From positions 1 to 27,932 of the IMG/VR virus record IMGVR_UViG_3300045941_000196: a DNA stretch of 27,932 nucleotides. The stretch is one strand, 5' to 3'. Positions 1 through 8,068 of the stretch are shown in pieces (the first letter of the stretch is position 1; the number at the start of each line of letters is the position of its first letter). Position numbers and translations under genes: made by a program. A model generated the notes under the pieces. That model worked only from the letters and a program-made list of their open reading frames with translations. It did no database searches and was not told the DNA's origin. The stretch comes from a virus.

Positions 1-330
1 GTCGAGGGCATCGGCACGGTCTACGTTCGCAAGATGACGCTCGGCGAGCGCGACGAGTACGAGCAGTCGCGCGTCGAGAAAATCGGCGACGAGTACGAAG
101 TCACGATGACGAACGCGCGAGCGCGGCTCGTCGTGCTCTGTGCCTGCGACCAGGATGGCAAGCGGATCTTCACGGATGAAGACATCTCGGCGCTGGCAGC
201 AATGCCAGCGCCGACGCTTGAACCGATCGTGGACAAGGCGATGGAGCTCAATCGGATGCGGCCCAAGGACGTGAAGGACTTGGCAAAAAACTCCGGGCCG
301 ACCCAGAACGGCGTTTCGTCTTCCACCTAG
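1..330 (+). CDS. Tail assembly chaperone, frame-0 product (lambda gpG-like), 5' partial
   Basis: The frame is open from base 1, so the true start lies upstream; the first ATG at 34 is internal. The visible 109 residues include a V-Y-V-R-K-M-T-L-G-E-R-D stretch of the kind seen in tail assembly chaperones. In lambda and most long-tailed phages such proteins bind the tape measure protein before the tail tube forms. The identification rests mainly on context: an A AAA AAC slippery heptamer near the 3' end, an overlapping -1 frame resembling gpT, and the tape measure gene next. The frame-0 protein stops at TAG 328-330, 13 codons after the slip site. The family is highly divergent, so sequence alone would be weak evidence. 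Confidence 0.8.
   Translation, partial: VEGIGTVYVRKMTLGERDEYEQSRVEKIGDEYEVTMTNARARLVVLCACDQDGKRIFTDEDISALAAMPAPTLEPIVDKAMELNRMRPKDVKDLAKNSGPTQNGVSSST
285..291 (+). promoter_or_regulatory. Programmed -1 ribosomal frameshift site (A AAA AAC)
   Basis: In the chaperone frame the codons are GCA AAA AAC, giving a perfect X XXY YYZ heptamer (A AAA AAC). Simultaneous slippage by one base moves ribosomes into the open -1 frame at CTC 291-293, which runs to TAG 603-605. This matches the G/GT frameshift conserved in tails of long-tailed phages. A GC-rich region follows and could form a stimulatory structure, but I did not fold it. Confidence 0.85.
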
Positions 331-605
331 CGCAATCGCTGGGGATGACGCTGGGCCGCCTGCGGTCGGAGATGGATTCGGCAGAGTATACGGAGTGGCG
401 GGCTCTGTCGATGGTCGAGCCCGTTGGCCCGCGCCGGCTTGACATGCTTCTGGGCCAGCTCCTCGTCGTCGTCGGCAGCATGTTCCGCCACACCCCGCCC
501 AAACTCTCCGACGCCTGCTACTGGATTCCGCCAGTGAAGATCAAGCGGCAGACGCCGGAGGAAGTCGTGGCGGCGATGAAGAAGATGGCGAGCGTGTCGG
601 ATTAG
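291..605 (+). CDS. Tail assembly chaperone T-type extension (lambda gpT-like, DUF4035-like), made by -1 frameshift
   Basis: Read as join(1..291,291..605), this gives a G-T fusion of 201 visible residues. The first codons after the slip lead into F-H-L-A-Q-S-L-G-M-T-L-G-R-L, then M-D-S-A-E-Y-T-E-W. That is the typical pattern of the DUF4035/phage tail T family (LA.ALG.T..EL...M...E..EW). This pattern begins upstream of the only ATG (345), so independent initiation there would remove part of the domain; frameshift expression is much more likely. In the model phages gpGT bridges the tape measure protein and the tail tube subunits and is absent from the finished virion. Confidence 0.82.
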   Translation, partial: LRADPERRFVFHLAQSLGMTLGRLRSEMDSAEYTEWRALSMVEPVGPRRLDMLLGQLLVVVGSMFRHTPPKLSDACYWIPPVKIKRQTPEEVVAAMKKMASVSD

Positions 606-629
606 TCTCGCCCTGGCGGAAAGGCAAAC

Positions 630-800
630 ATGGTTCCGCTCTGCAAGAAGTGCAATCTGACCAAGAGCAAGCGGCATCCCGACGAGTGGCTTCGCGAGCG
701 CCACGGCTCCAAAGAGTGCCGGAAGATCGCAGGACGAATCGCAGTATTCTTTGCCCGAGTGCGGCAAGTCGCTGCTGGAGGTGCGTCATTGCCAGCATAG
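630..800 (+). CDS. 56-residue CxxC protein between the tail chaperone and tape measure genes
   Basis: ATG 630 follows a good SD (GGAAAGG about 5 bases upstream) and the frame ends at TAG 798-800. The product starts MVPLCKKC and has C5, C8, H25 and C30, a possible small zinc-binding knuckle, followed by a basic helix-like tail. It overlaps the proposed ATT start of the tape measure gene by 13 bases, which suggests translational coupling. The other frame over this stretch gives a Ser/Arg-rich sequence with no phage-like pattern, which supports this frame as the coding one. I do not recognise a family. A small gene between the G/T pair and the tape measure is not the usual arrangement. Confidence 0.65.
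   Translation: MVPLCKKCNLTKSKRHPDEWLRERHGSKECRKIAGRIAVFFARVRQVAAGGASLPA
777..783 (+). promoter_or_regulatory. Strong SD that decides the tape measure start
   Basis: GGAGGTG lies 6 bases (counted from GGAGG) before ATT 788. No ATG, GTG or TTG in the tape measure frame lies at a usable distance. The ATG at 650 in the same frame is 138 bases further upstream, inside the coding sequence of the small CxxC gene. Confidence 0.6.
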
Positions 801-2803
801 GCGATTTAACACTCTTTTTGCGAGTCTCCACCGGCCCATTCGTGGCCGGCTTGAACCATGCGCAGCGTGAGGTCAGCAAGTTCAACACCTCGATCATGCG
901 CTCCTCCAACGGGATGACGGCGTTCGGCGTTTCCGCTGGCGGGCTGACCGGCATCCTGATGGGCCTCGCCGCCGGTGCCAAGGCACTGATGGATTCCGGC
1001 GTGGATGAGGCTGCCAAGTGGGAGCGGTCCACGGTCGCCCTCGAAGCGATGGGCGCGACTGCCGAGCAGTCCACGGCGATGATGAACAAGATGGCCGAAA
1101 TGGCGCAGGCGTCCCCGATCGACCTGGACGGTGCCCGCCGCGGCACGCAGCGGCTCATGGCGTTCGGTTTCGCGGCGGATGAAGCGACCGGAATCATGGA
1201 GCGGCTGGTCAACGTGGCCGCTTCGGCGCCGGGTGACGCGACGCTGGCGATGGACCGGCTCACCCTGGCACTCGGCCAGATGCGCGGCAAGGGCCGCGTG
1301 ATGACGCAGGAGCTCAATCAGCTCACCGAAGCCGGCATGGGCGACATCTGGCCGGCGATTGCAAAGCGGATGGGCGTGGCGAGGTCGGAGCTCCCGAAGC
1401 TGCTGGAGCAGGGGCTTGTGCCGGCCGAAGTGGGCATCCGGGCGGCGATCGAAGACATCGCGGGCGGGTCGAAGTTCTCCGGCCTGCTGCCCAAGATGGC
1501 CCGGACCTTCAGCGGCATGGCGCAAATGCTGCAAACGGAATTCAAGCTCGGGCTGCGCGACCTGGGCTTCATCATCATGGATGCCCTGGATCTCAAGGGC
1601 GGCATGGCGAAGTGGACGGAGATGATTCGCTCGGCCCGTGAGAATCTGGAAAGCTGGCGTCCGACCATCATGGCGATCGGCGCGGCACTGACGGCTCTCC
1701 GCGACATCCTCCTGCAGCTCGGCTCGGATGCTCTCAAGGCATTCAAGGGGTGGGCGGTCGAGGGCGCCGACCTGGCGACGATCATCGACGACGTTCGCAC
1801 GAAGACGGTCGAGATGGTTCGCGATGCCGTGAAGGGTTTTATGCGGATGGTTAACGAACTAAAGAAAATCGGCATCGCGTTCGACGAGAATGTCCGGCTT
1901 CCGTTCCTGCAGTGGCAGAATCAGAGCGGTCGATTCTTCTTCAACGAAGTCGGCGTGCCAGTCGGCCAAACCAACGCTCGCAACCGCGAACGCGACCTGA
2001 AATACCTCCGCGAAGAAGAGGATTTGGCGAACAGCATTGTTCGGCGGCGATTGGAGATCAACCGCGCCATCGCCGACACCAACAGGGAGCAAGGCGGCGC
2101 AATCGACGCCTGGTTTAACCGCGTCCTCGGCAATGATCGCCGTCCCCCGGCGATGGCGGGCGGGGCTGGCCTCGGCGCGCTGCTGATGACGGATGCCGGC
2201 CTTGCCCGGCAGGCAAGCCAGGCGGTGTTCAACGAGATGGAGCGCAATTCCAACGTGATCGGGCGAGTCGCTGGCTCTGGCTTCATCGCCGCCTTCGGCA
2301 AGGAAATGAAGCACAAGGCGCCGCTCGCCCTCAACATCGCGGGCCTCGCCGGCACGGCCAATGCCGCATTCGAGAAGATGGTCGAGAAGATGCTGACGCC
2401 GCTGGAGAAGCTGCGCGTCGAGCTGAAGCGGCTGCAGGTGGAATGGAACCGGAGCCCACTTGCCGCAAACCGCGATGTGGTCGGCGCAGCGGCCGGCGGC
2501 GCCCTGGCGATGAACCTGCAAGGCATCCAAAACGACATCTTCGGCATGGCAATGGCGCAGGAATTCCTCGACGCCGCCAAGTCGTCGAAGGCTCTCGAAT
2601 TCAAGGCGCCACCGACGCTGCAAGTGGGAACGAAGGAAGCCGAAGAGGCGATCGTTCGCGTCCAGAGCGGCGGCCAGAGCATGAAGGTCGAAGAAATCCT
2701 GAAGCGGATGGAGCAGACGGAAAAGGACCAAAAGAACTTCCTGAAGGACATCCGCGACCAGATGCAGAAGGCGGGCTTGCTCAAGGTGCTTTCGGCGAAG
2801 TGA
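788..2803 (+). CDS. Tail tape measure protein
   Basis: The 671-residue product sets tail length and takes part in DNA ejection in long-tailed phages. Residues about 70-200 match the tape-measure N-terminal domain (TIGR02675 type): K-W-E-R-S-T-V-A-L-E-A-M, then L-M-A-F-G-F, then L-A-L-G-Q-M-R-G-K-G, then E-L-N-Q-L-T-E-A-G. Hydrophobic segments, long amphipathic stretches and a Lys/Glu-rich C-terminus fit the family, though the protein is short for it. I place the start at ATT 788, giving an N-terminus of M-A-S-I-G-D-L-T-L-F-L-R-V, because the strong SD at 777-783 serves it and typical family N-termini look like this. The frame stays open to ATG 650, but those extra 46 residues look like a shadow of the CxxC gene. 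Confidence 0.93.
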   Translation: MASIGDLTLFLRVSTGPFVAGLNHAQREVSKFNTSIMRSSNGMTAFGVSAGGLTGILMGLAAGAKALMDSGVDEAAKWERSTVALEAMGATAEQSTAMMNKMAEMAQASPIDLDGARRGTQRLMAFGFAADEATGIMERLVNVAASAPGDATLAMDRLTLALGQMRGKGRVMTQELNQLTEAGMGDIWPAIAKRMGVARSELPKLLEQGLVPAEVGIRAAIEDIAGGSKFSGLLPKMARTFSGMAQMLQTEFKLGLRDLGFIIMDALDLKGGMAKWTEMIRSARENLESWRPTIMAIGAALTALRDILLQLGSDALKAFKGWAVEGADLATIIDDVRTKTVEMVRDAVKGFMRMVNELKKIGIAFDENVRLPFLQWQNQSGRFFFNEVGVPVGQTNARNRERDLKYLREEEDLANSIVRRRLEINRAIADTNREQGGAIDAWFNRVLGNDRRPPAMAGGAGLGALLMTDAGLARQASQAVFNEMERNSNVIGRVAGSGFIAAFGKEMKHKAPLALNIAGLAGTANAAFEKMVEKMLTPLEKLRVELKRLQVEWNRSPLAANRDVVGAAAGGALAMNLQGIQNDIFGMAMAQEFLDAAKSSKALEFKAPPTLQVGTKEAEEAIVRVQSGGQSMKVEEILKRMEQTEKDQKNFLKDIRDQMQKAGLLKVLSAK

Positions 2804-2807
2804 GGTC

Positions 2808-3764
2808 ATGCAAGTAACGGAATGCAAAGAGATTTCAGGGCGCGCCCTGGACATTGACCAGAACCTCTCGCGTAGCTATCCGCGCCGCTGGCGCGTGCGC
2901 GTCGATAGCCCGATGATGAGCCCGCTCCTCGTCCTCGCCGCCAACGGCATCCCGCGACGCTTCGACCCCTACGTCCTCTTCGACACAAACGGCGGCGTGG
3001 TGGACTTCGATCTGGGCGCGCTCTGCACCAAGGTCAACCCGAAACAGGACGAAGACGACCCCTACGTTTGGTACGTCGATGCGACCTACGAATCAGTCAC
3101 GGGCGTCGATCCGGCCGACGTGAATCAAGTGCCGGGCACTCAGTCGGGCGCCGGCACGGGGCCACAGAACACCCACACGCCGCCGTTGCTCAAGCCGGCG
3201 CGGATTCGGTACGGTCTCAAGAACTTCACCGAGCCGCTGCGGCTGAGTGCCGACTACGACACCCCCGACGAATTCCAGGCGGTTAAGAACAGCGCCGGCC
3301 AGCAGTTTCTTCCCCTACTCGAAGTGGAGCGGTCGCGGCTCACCATCTCGGTGACGCGCAACGAAGCCACGTTCCCGGCCAGCTTCGCCCTCTTGTTCGC
3401 CAACTCGATCAACAACGCCGCGTGGAACGGCTTTGCCAAGTGGACGGTGAAGTGCAACGGTATCACCGCCGACAAGCAGTTTGAGGAAAGCCAGATTTTC
3501 TACAGCGTGACCTACGAATTTGAGGTGCGGTCCGACGACTGGCGGCTGAAGGTCTACGACGCTGGGCTGGAGCAAGTTGACCCCGACGACGCGACCAGGA
3601 CGGTCAAGATCAAGGACAAGGAAGGCAACCCCATCACCGAGCCGCGCTTTCTCGATGGGGCTGGGGAAGTGCTGCCGATCAATGCGGACGAGAGCGACTA
3701 TGTGCAGCTTTACTTCAACGGGTATCCCGAAGAGGCGTTCGCCCTCCTTAACATCACTCTCTAA
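2808..3764 (+). CDS. Probable tail/distal-tail structural protein, unrecognised family
   Basis: The 318-residue soluble protein begins 4 bases after the tape measure stop; GAGGT of an SD overlaps that stop. It is rich in beta-type sequence and aromatic/Asp segments, with no membrane segment or signal peptide. By position (after the tape measure, before the adhesin) it would occupy the place of a distal tail or baseplate hub protein. I see no motif that proves this. Its stop TAA shares a base with the next start (TAATG), so it is tightly coupled to the following gene. Confidence 0.7.
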   Translation: MQVTECKEISGRALDIDQNLSRSYPRRWRVRVDSPMMSPLLVLAANGIPRRFDPYVLFDTNGGVVDFDLGALCTKVNPKQDEDDPYVWYVDATYESVTGVDPADVNQVPGTQSGAGTGPQNTHTPPLLKPARIRYGLKNFTEPLRLSADYDTPDEFQAVKNSAGQQFLPLLEVERSRLTISVTRNEATFPASFALLFANSINNAAWNGFAKWTVKCNGITADKQFEESQIFYSVTYEFEVRSDDWRLKVYDAGLEQVDPDDATRTVKIKDKEGNPITEPRFLDGAGEVLPINADESDYVQLYFNGYPEEAFALLNITL

Positions 3765-4249
3765 TGGCCGAAAATGCTGCTGCATTTGACGAACCGACGG
3801 CGCGCGATCTAATCGCGATGCTCCGGTGGTGGCGCGGCCAGCCGAAGTTTCGGCCGCAAGGGCAGGATCGGGGTCCGACGCAATCGACGGGTGAGCATGT
3901 CATCGTCAAAGTGACGAGCACGACGCCGACGGATGGCCTCTACCCGGCCACGCTGCAAACCTGGACGTTTGCTACGGCAGAGTGGACGGAGGGAGCCTCA
4001 TGCTGGTTCTTGCCCGCGAATGGCGAGACGCCCGCCTTAGACCGCCGCTATGGCGCGCGGCGGATGAGCCTGAACACGGACGATGAGAAAGTCATCTATA
4101 CGCAGGATCTCGGCGTTGCCTGCTTCGTTCGGGTAAAATCGCTCACGAAAATCGGCTGTTTCTATCCGGCCGTCGAGTGCTTCTACGACCCGGAAACTTG
4201 TCAGTGGAATGATGGTGAGGATTGTTGGTATGTGGACGCGAACGAATGA
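3764..4249 (+). CDS. Hypothetical tail-region protein (161 residues)
   Basis: The start ATG 3764 overlaps the previous stop. The N-terminal third carries a basic W-W-R-G-Q-P-K-F segment. The rest is rich in Trp, Tyr and Cys, with repeated aromatic strands (Y-P-A-T-L-Q-T-W, C-W-F-L-P, C-F-Y-D-P-E-T-C, D-C-W-Y-V). The paired cysteines and Trp-rich strands suggest a small beta-fold structural or adhesion protein. I do not recognise a family. It overlaps the next start by four bases (ATGA at 4246-4249). Confidence 0.7.
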   Translation: MAENAAAFDEPTARDLIAMLRWWRGQPKFRPQGQDRGPTQSTGEHVIVKVTSTTPTDGLYPATLQTWTFATAEWTEGASCWFLPANGETPALDRRYGARRMSLNTDDEKVIYTQDLGVACFVRVKSLTKIGCFYPAVECFYDPETCQWNDGEDCWYVDANE

Positions 4250-6528
4250 CTACGATCTTTTTGTGGCTACTGATGATTGCCGCGCAACGATTTGAGGCGC
4301 TTCTGGTCGGTCACGCGAGCGAAGGCTCGGGGTCGTCAGGGCGCAAGATTTACGCCGGCACATGCACCGGCGACCAGTCAGGCTCCGGCGCCTTCTCCGG
4401 TGCCACCTGTCAGAGCGGCTTCGCCTCGCCCGCGGGCGAGGTGCGCGAGCTGGCTCTGCTGGTGGGGAACGCCGACGGACGCAAGGTGTACGCGCAAGGA
4501 GAGTGCTGCACGATCGCGAGCGGCCGCATCGGCGCCTATCTCGCCGGCCATGCGAGCGCGGCGAGCGGAAGCGGCGAATCGGGCAGCGGCGATCTGCGCA
4601 AGGTCTACGTCGGAGCATGCTGCGCACCATCACAAATCACGAATTGTTTTTCCGCGGACTTCGGGCAGGGAGCGGTAACGGCAAGAATCACGGCGCCGGA
4701 CACGAATCTACCCACCGCAAACAGTGCCGAAAAAACGGTCGCATTTTGGGTGAAGGCACGCTCTCTGCCGGCCGACACCAGGACGCTCATCCGTTTCGGC
4801 AGGTTCAACGTGGGTCTCCTGACTGCGGGCACCATTTTCGTCCTCCCCGGCCTGGGCTCTGGCGGCAAGAAAAGCTCGGGAATCACGACGGACCAATGGA
4901 TTCACGTCGTCGCGATCGACACCGGCTCTAGTGCTGATCTCTACATCAACGGCGTGCAGGACGCCGCGAGCCAGGGCGGGTCGAGTCCGCAAATCACCGA
5001 GTTGCGCATCGGCGGTGAGCCGACTTCAACGGCAGAGTTCGATGGTCTGATGTCCGATGTCCGCGTCTATGACCGCGTGCTGACTGCGGCGGAAATCGGC
5101 GAGATCTATAACAGCGGTCAAGGAAGCTGCACCAATGAACTTGCCAGCTCTCTTGTCGGTTGGTGGAAGCTGGACGACGGCACCGGCAGCACCGCAATCG
5201 ACACGAAGAATGGCGCCGACGGCACGCTAGAGGATGGTGCGACCTGGGCAGCAGAGTCACCCTTGCTTTGCGCATGCGAGGGAAGCGGGAGCGACAGCGG
5301 GGCAGACAGTTGCGCGTCGGTGCTGTTGGCCGGCACAACCAGCGCAGCGCGCATCACCGCGCCGGACACCGCACTGCCATCCGGCTCGACCCCCCGCACG
5401 CTTACCTTTTGGTTCAAGCTGAATTCTGGCAGCGATCCTTCGTTGCTGCTGAACATGGTCAATTACGGGCAGCACAGCGGAGCAAACCAGAAATGCGCGT
5501 CGGTTCTTTTGGGCGGCCCGTCGAACCCGAACAAGCTGATCGGCCAAGTCACGCCTGCCGGAGAATCCTTGGTCAGTTCGACGACGCTCTCCGTGGGAAG
5601 GTGGTATTTCGCCGCGCTGACCTATGCCAGCGGCACGGCCAAGCTCTACCTCGACAGCGTACTTGAGGACAGCGGAACCGGCACAGACAGCGGGGCGCTA
5701 AGCGAGCTTCGTATTGGGCACGAAGCCACCGCGAATCCAGCCATCAGCGGCCGAATTTCGGATGTGCGGGTTTTCAACCAGGAACTTTCGGCCGCGCAAC
5801 TCGCCGAGGTGCAGCAGTCGTGTACCAACACAATCGGCTCGGCGCTCCGCGGCTGGTGGAAACTGAACGAAGGCGAAGGGGATGTCGCCGCCGATTCGAT
5901 TGCTGGCAACGATGGCACGCTGGGGGAAGACGCGATATGGTCCACCGAGCATCCGCCAACAGATTGCTGTGGCGGATCGGGGAGCGGCGTTGGCACAGTC
6001 ACAGCCGATGGTTGCTGCCCTGACGAGCTTTTGCCATCGCAGGTTAGTTTCGTTGGCACTTCGGGAATTTATGACGGCGTGACGCTGGGCATCGGAGAGT
6101 GGATTACGGTTCTGCCGGATGGTAGCTCGATCGAATTTCTTGGCACGTTCTCCGGGGGCTGGATATTGCGTGATTTTGTGATCTCTGGGACACACAACGG
6201 TCTGCCTGTCACGGTCACAAAAGACCTGCTGATCTATTGCGGGTACGGGGAGTTCAGTGAAGGCGGCGGCCATGTCTGGGGCTGGCGCTTTAACACCAGG
6301 ACGAGGGGGTCTACCGGCTGGGCTGCCGCTGGGTGTCCGGGCGGTGTGCCCACGTCGTCCGACCTGTGGCAGCACAATTGCCGAGCTGCTGCCTACGACC
6401 CGGATGACTTTCACTCACCATTAACGGTCGGTGAGGGATGTGATCCGGTTTACATCGGCGGGTTCACCAGCGGGCAACCAGAGCTGAACTGTATTCAATT
6501 CCTCGCGTCCTATGTGGTTGTTGAGTAA
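4246..6528 (+). CDS. LamG-domain tail adhesin / tail fibre-like protein
   Basis: I chose ATG 4246 (760 residues) rather than ATG 4222 because it forms an ATGA overlap. The N-terminus is hydrophobic (residues 3-13). Three degenerate repeats follow, each with L-L-V-G-x-A...R-K-V-Y...C-C and Gly/Ser-rich linkers. Two concanavalin A-like (Laminin_G_3) domains lie at about 135-355 and 355-580. Both contain A-R-I-T-A-P-D-T near the start, a S-D-V-R-V strand, and an ending S-C-T-N...G-W-W-K-L...D-G-T-L. The C-terminal 170 residues form a separate Gly/Cys-rich domain. LamG folds bind glycans, so a receptor-binding role is likely. Confidence 0.85.
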   Translation: MTTIFLWLLMIAAQRFEALLVGHASEGSGSSGRKIYAGTCTGDQSGSGAFSGATCQSGFASPAGEVRELALLVGNADGRKVYAQGECCTIASGRIGAYLAGHASAASGSGESGSGDLRKVYVGACCAPSQITNCFSADFGQGAVTARITAPDTNLPTANSAEKTVAFWVKARSLPADTRTLIRFGRFNVGLLTAGTIFVLPGLGSGGKKSSGITTDQWIHVVAIDTGSSADLYINGVQDAASQGGSSPQITELRIGGEPTSTAEFDGLMSDVRVYDRVLTAAEIGEIYNSGQGSCTNELASSLVGWWKLDDGTGSTAIDTKNGADGTLEDGATWAAESPLLCACEGSGSDSGADSCASVLLAGTTSAARITAPDTALPSGSTPRTLTFWFKLNSGSDPSLLLNMVNYGQHSGANQKCASVLLGGPSNPNKLIGQVTPAGESLVSSTTLSVGRWYFAALTYASGTAKLYLDSVLEDSGTGTDSGALSELRIGHEATANPAISGRISDVRVFNQELSAAQLAEVQQSCTNTIGSALRGWWKLNEGEGDVAADSIAGNDGTLGEDAIWSTEHPPTDCCGGSGSGVGTVTADGCCPDELLPSQVSFVGTSGIYDGVTLGIGEWITVLPDGSSIEFLGTFSGGWILRDFVISGTHNGLPVTVTKDLLIYCGYGEFSEGGGHVWGWRFNTRTRGSTGWAAAGCPGGVPTSSDLWQHNCRAAAYDPDDFHSPLTVGEGCDPVYIGGFTSGQPELNCIQFLASYVVVE

Positions 6529-7553
6529 TGCCTAGACCTTGCCAGTGTGGGAAGTGCCGGCGTTGTTACCTCGCCGACAATGACCCGCGATACCAGAAGT
6601 TGTGGGGGCTCAGGGTCACAGTACGCGACCGCCGCTCAACGCCGTGCGCGCACGAAGGCCACATCATCGAACGCTGCCCGCTCGGCTTCGAGTTGGCCCA
6701 TGTCCGCGACTGCGACATTCACGACCGCTGTACGCGCGGTCACAACAACGGCGCGGTGATGAGTTGCCTGCGCTGCCCCGATTACAAGCCAGTGGCAACG
6801 GAGCCGATAACCATGCTGCCAACCCGCAACCTGCTCATGCACCTGTGCCCGTTCGCCAGCGCCGGCCCGATCTGGCGGCGGAACGTGCAGCAGCTCAAGC
6901 ATCGCTGGCATCTGTTCACTGGCAAGAAGATCGTGGCGATCGGCACCGGGCGGGGCATGGACTCGCCGGCGGCAGTCCGCGAAGCCTTCGCCGATGACAG
7001 CGTGCAATACCTGGAATTCGCGAACAATCCCCGTCTGCGCGAGGTGGTGTCGTTCCTGCCGCTGTTCGATGGGGTCGCGTCCACCGATCCGAGCGAGGCC
7101 ACGTTCTACTGCCAAGCCAAGGGCGTGACGCGCCCGCTCAATCCCGGCGTCTCGGTCCACTACTGGACCGATCTACTTTACGAGTGCAATCTCGACTACT
7201 GGCCGCTGGTCGAGGATCTGCTGCAACGGCATCCGCTCGCCGGCTGTTTCAAGAAGGTCGGACGTGGCTTCCAGGGGAGCAAGTCGAGCTGGCACTACAG
7301 CGGCAGCTTCATGTGGCTACGGAATTCGGCGGTGTTCGCGCGTCCCGACTGGAGACGGATAGATCAACACTGGTGGGGCATCGAAAGCTGGCCGGGCATT
7401 CACTTTTCGCCCGCCGAAGCCGGCTGCTTGTTTCACGAGGGGCGAGTTCCGCAGCTCAATCTTTATGACATGGGCTACCTTCGCGGGACTGTGGCGCCAG
7501 CCCTGCGCAAGTGGCGGGCAGAAAACTCGGGAAGGAGAACGGCGAGCGCATGA
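6528..7553 (+). CDS. Putative glycosyltransferase-like protein with Cys-rich N-terminus
   Basis: The 341-residue protein starts at ATG 6528, overlapping the previous stop (TAATG). The first 85 residues are Cys/His-rich (C-Q-C-G-K-C-R-R-C, later C-L-R-C-P), suggesting one or two zinc ribbons. A Rossmann-like strand, K-I-V-A-I-G-T-G-R-G, follows near residue 135. The C-terminal part has W-H-Y-S-G-S-F-M-W-L-R and W-G-I-E-S-W-P-G, which resembles the Y-x-G-N-F-W-W...E-x-W pattern of some GT-A glycosyltransferases. That link is inference. It begins the modification island and is joined by ATGA to the next gene. Confidence 0.6.
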   Translation: MPRPCQCGKCRRCYLADNDPRYQKLWGLRVTVRDRRSTPCAHEGHIIERCPLGFELAHVRDCDIHDRCTRGHNNGAVMSCLRCPDYKPVATEPITMLPTRNLLMHLCPFASAGPIWRRNVQQLKHRWHLFTGKKIVAIGTGRGMDSPAAVREAFADDSVQYLEFANNPRLREVVSFLPLFDGVASTDPSEATFYCQAKGVTRPLNPGVSVHYWTDLLYECNLDYWPLVEDLLQRHPLAGCFKKVGRGFQGSKSSWHYSGSFMWLRNSAVFARPDWRRIDQHWWGIESWPGIHFSPAEAGCLFHEGRVPQLNLYDMGYLRGTVAPALRKWRAENSGRRTASA

Positions 7554-8068
7554 AGCTCCAAATCGGCGGCAAACCTCGCGACGGCTGGACAACTGTGGGC
7601 GCAGACATCGCCCCCGGCGTTGTGCGCGTCAACCTGGGTCGGCAGGCGCTGCCGTTCGACGATCTTGCCTTCGATGCCGCCTACAGTTCGCACGTCCTGC
7701 AGCGCGTCGGCGGTCTGGATCTGTTGCTTCGCGAGATCGTCCGCGTGTGCAAGAACGGCGCGACGTTTGAGCTGCGCCTGCCGCACTGGCTGTCGTCAAT
7801 GGCCCACTGCCCCGGCCAACTGCACACGATCAGCGAGCAGCAGGTGCAGCACTGGTGCCGCGACTTCCCGGCCGACTGGTTCCCGCCTCGCCTATGCGAC
7901 CGCCGGCTGCGGCTGGCGCGCGTCGAGAAAGTGCCGAGCGGCAATTTCCAACGTGCCCGCGAGGTGTTCGGCCCGCTGCCCAGCGACGACGATCTACTCG
8001 ACTTCGTGCCGGATGCCTGCCATGAGGTAGCGTACTACTTCGAGGTAATTCTAAATGAGCTGGCCTGA
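7550..8068 (+). CDS. SAM-dependent methyltransferase-like protein, copy 1
   Basis: The 172-residue protein starts at ATG 7550 (ATGA overlap). It shows the Methyltransf_11 core: L-P-F-D-D-L-A-F-D-A-A-Y-S-S-H-V-L-Q, then L-L-R-E-I-V-R-V-C-K. The N-terminal SAM loop is reduced to L-Q-I-G-G-K, followed by G-W-T-T-V-G-A-D. It is a clear paralogue of the next gene: both share H-V-x(2-3)-H/R, E-I-V-R-V-C, P-H-W-L-S and a C-terminal F-V-P-x-C-H-E. The target is unknown; sugars of the neighbouring pathway are a guess. The degenerate glycine motif may lower SAM binding. Confidence 0.72.
   Translation: MKLQIGGKPRDGWTTVGADIAPGVVRVNLGRQALPFDDLAFDAAYSSHVLQRVGGLDLLLREIVRVCKNGATFELRLPHWLSSMAHCPGQLHTISEQQVQHWCRDFPADWFPPRLCDRRLRLARVEKVPSGNFQRAREVFGPLPSDDDLLDFVPDACHEVAYYFEVILNELA

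Noticed and set aside
345-605. Independent gene starting at ATG 345
   Set aside because: The T-type domain begins upstream of this ATG and is reached by the slippery site; no SD precedes 345.
650-787. Longer tape measure start at ATG 650
   Set aside because: The 46 added residues are Ser/Arg-rich, lack any tape measure pattern, and lie over a better-supported small gene with its own SD.
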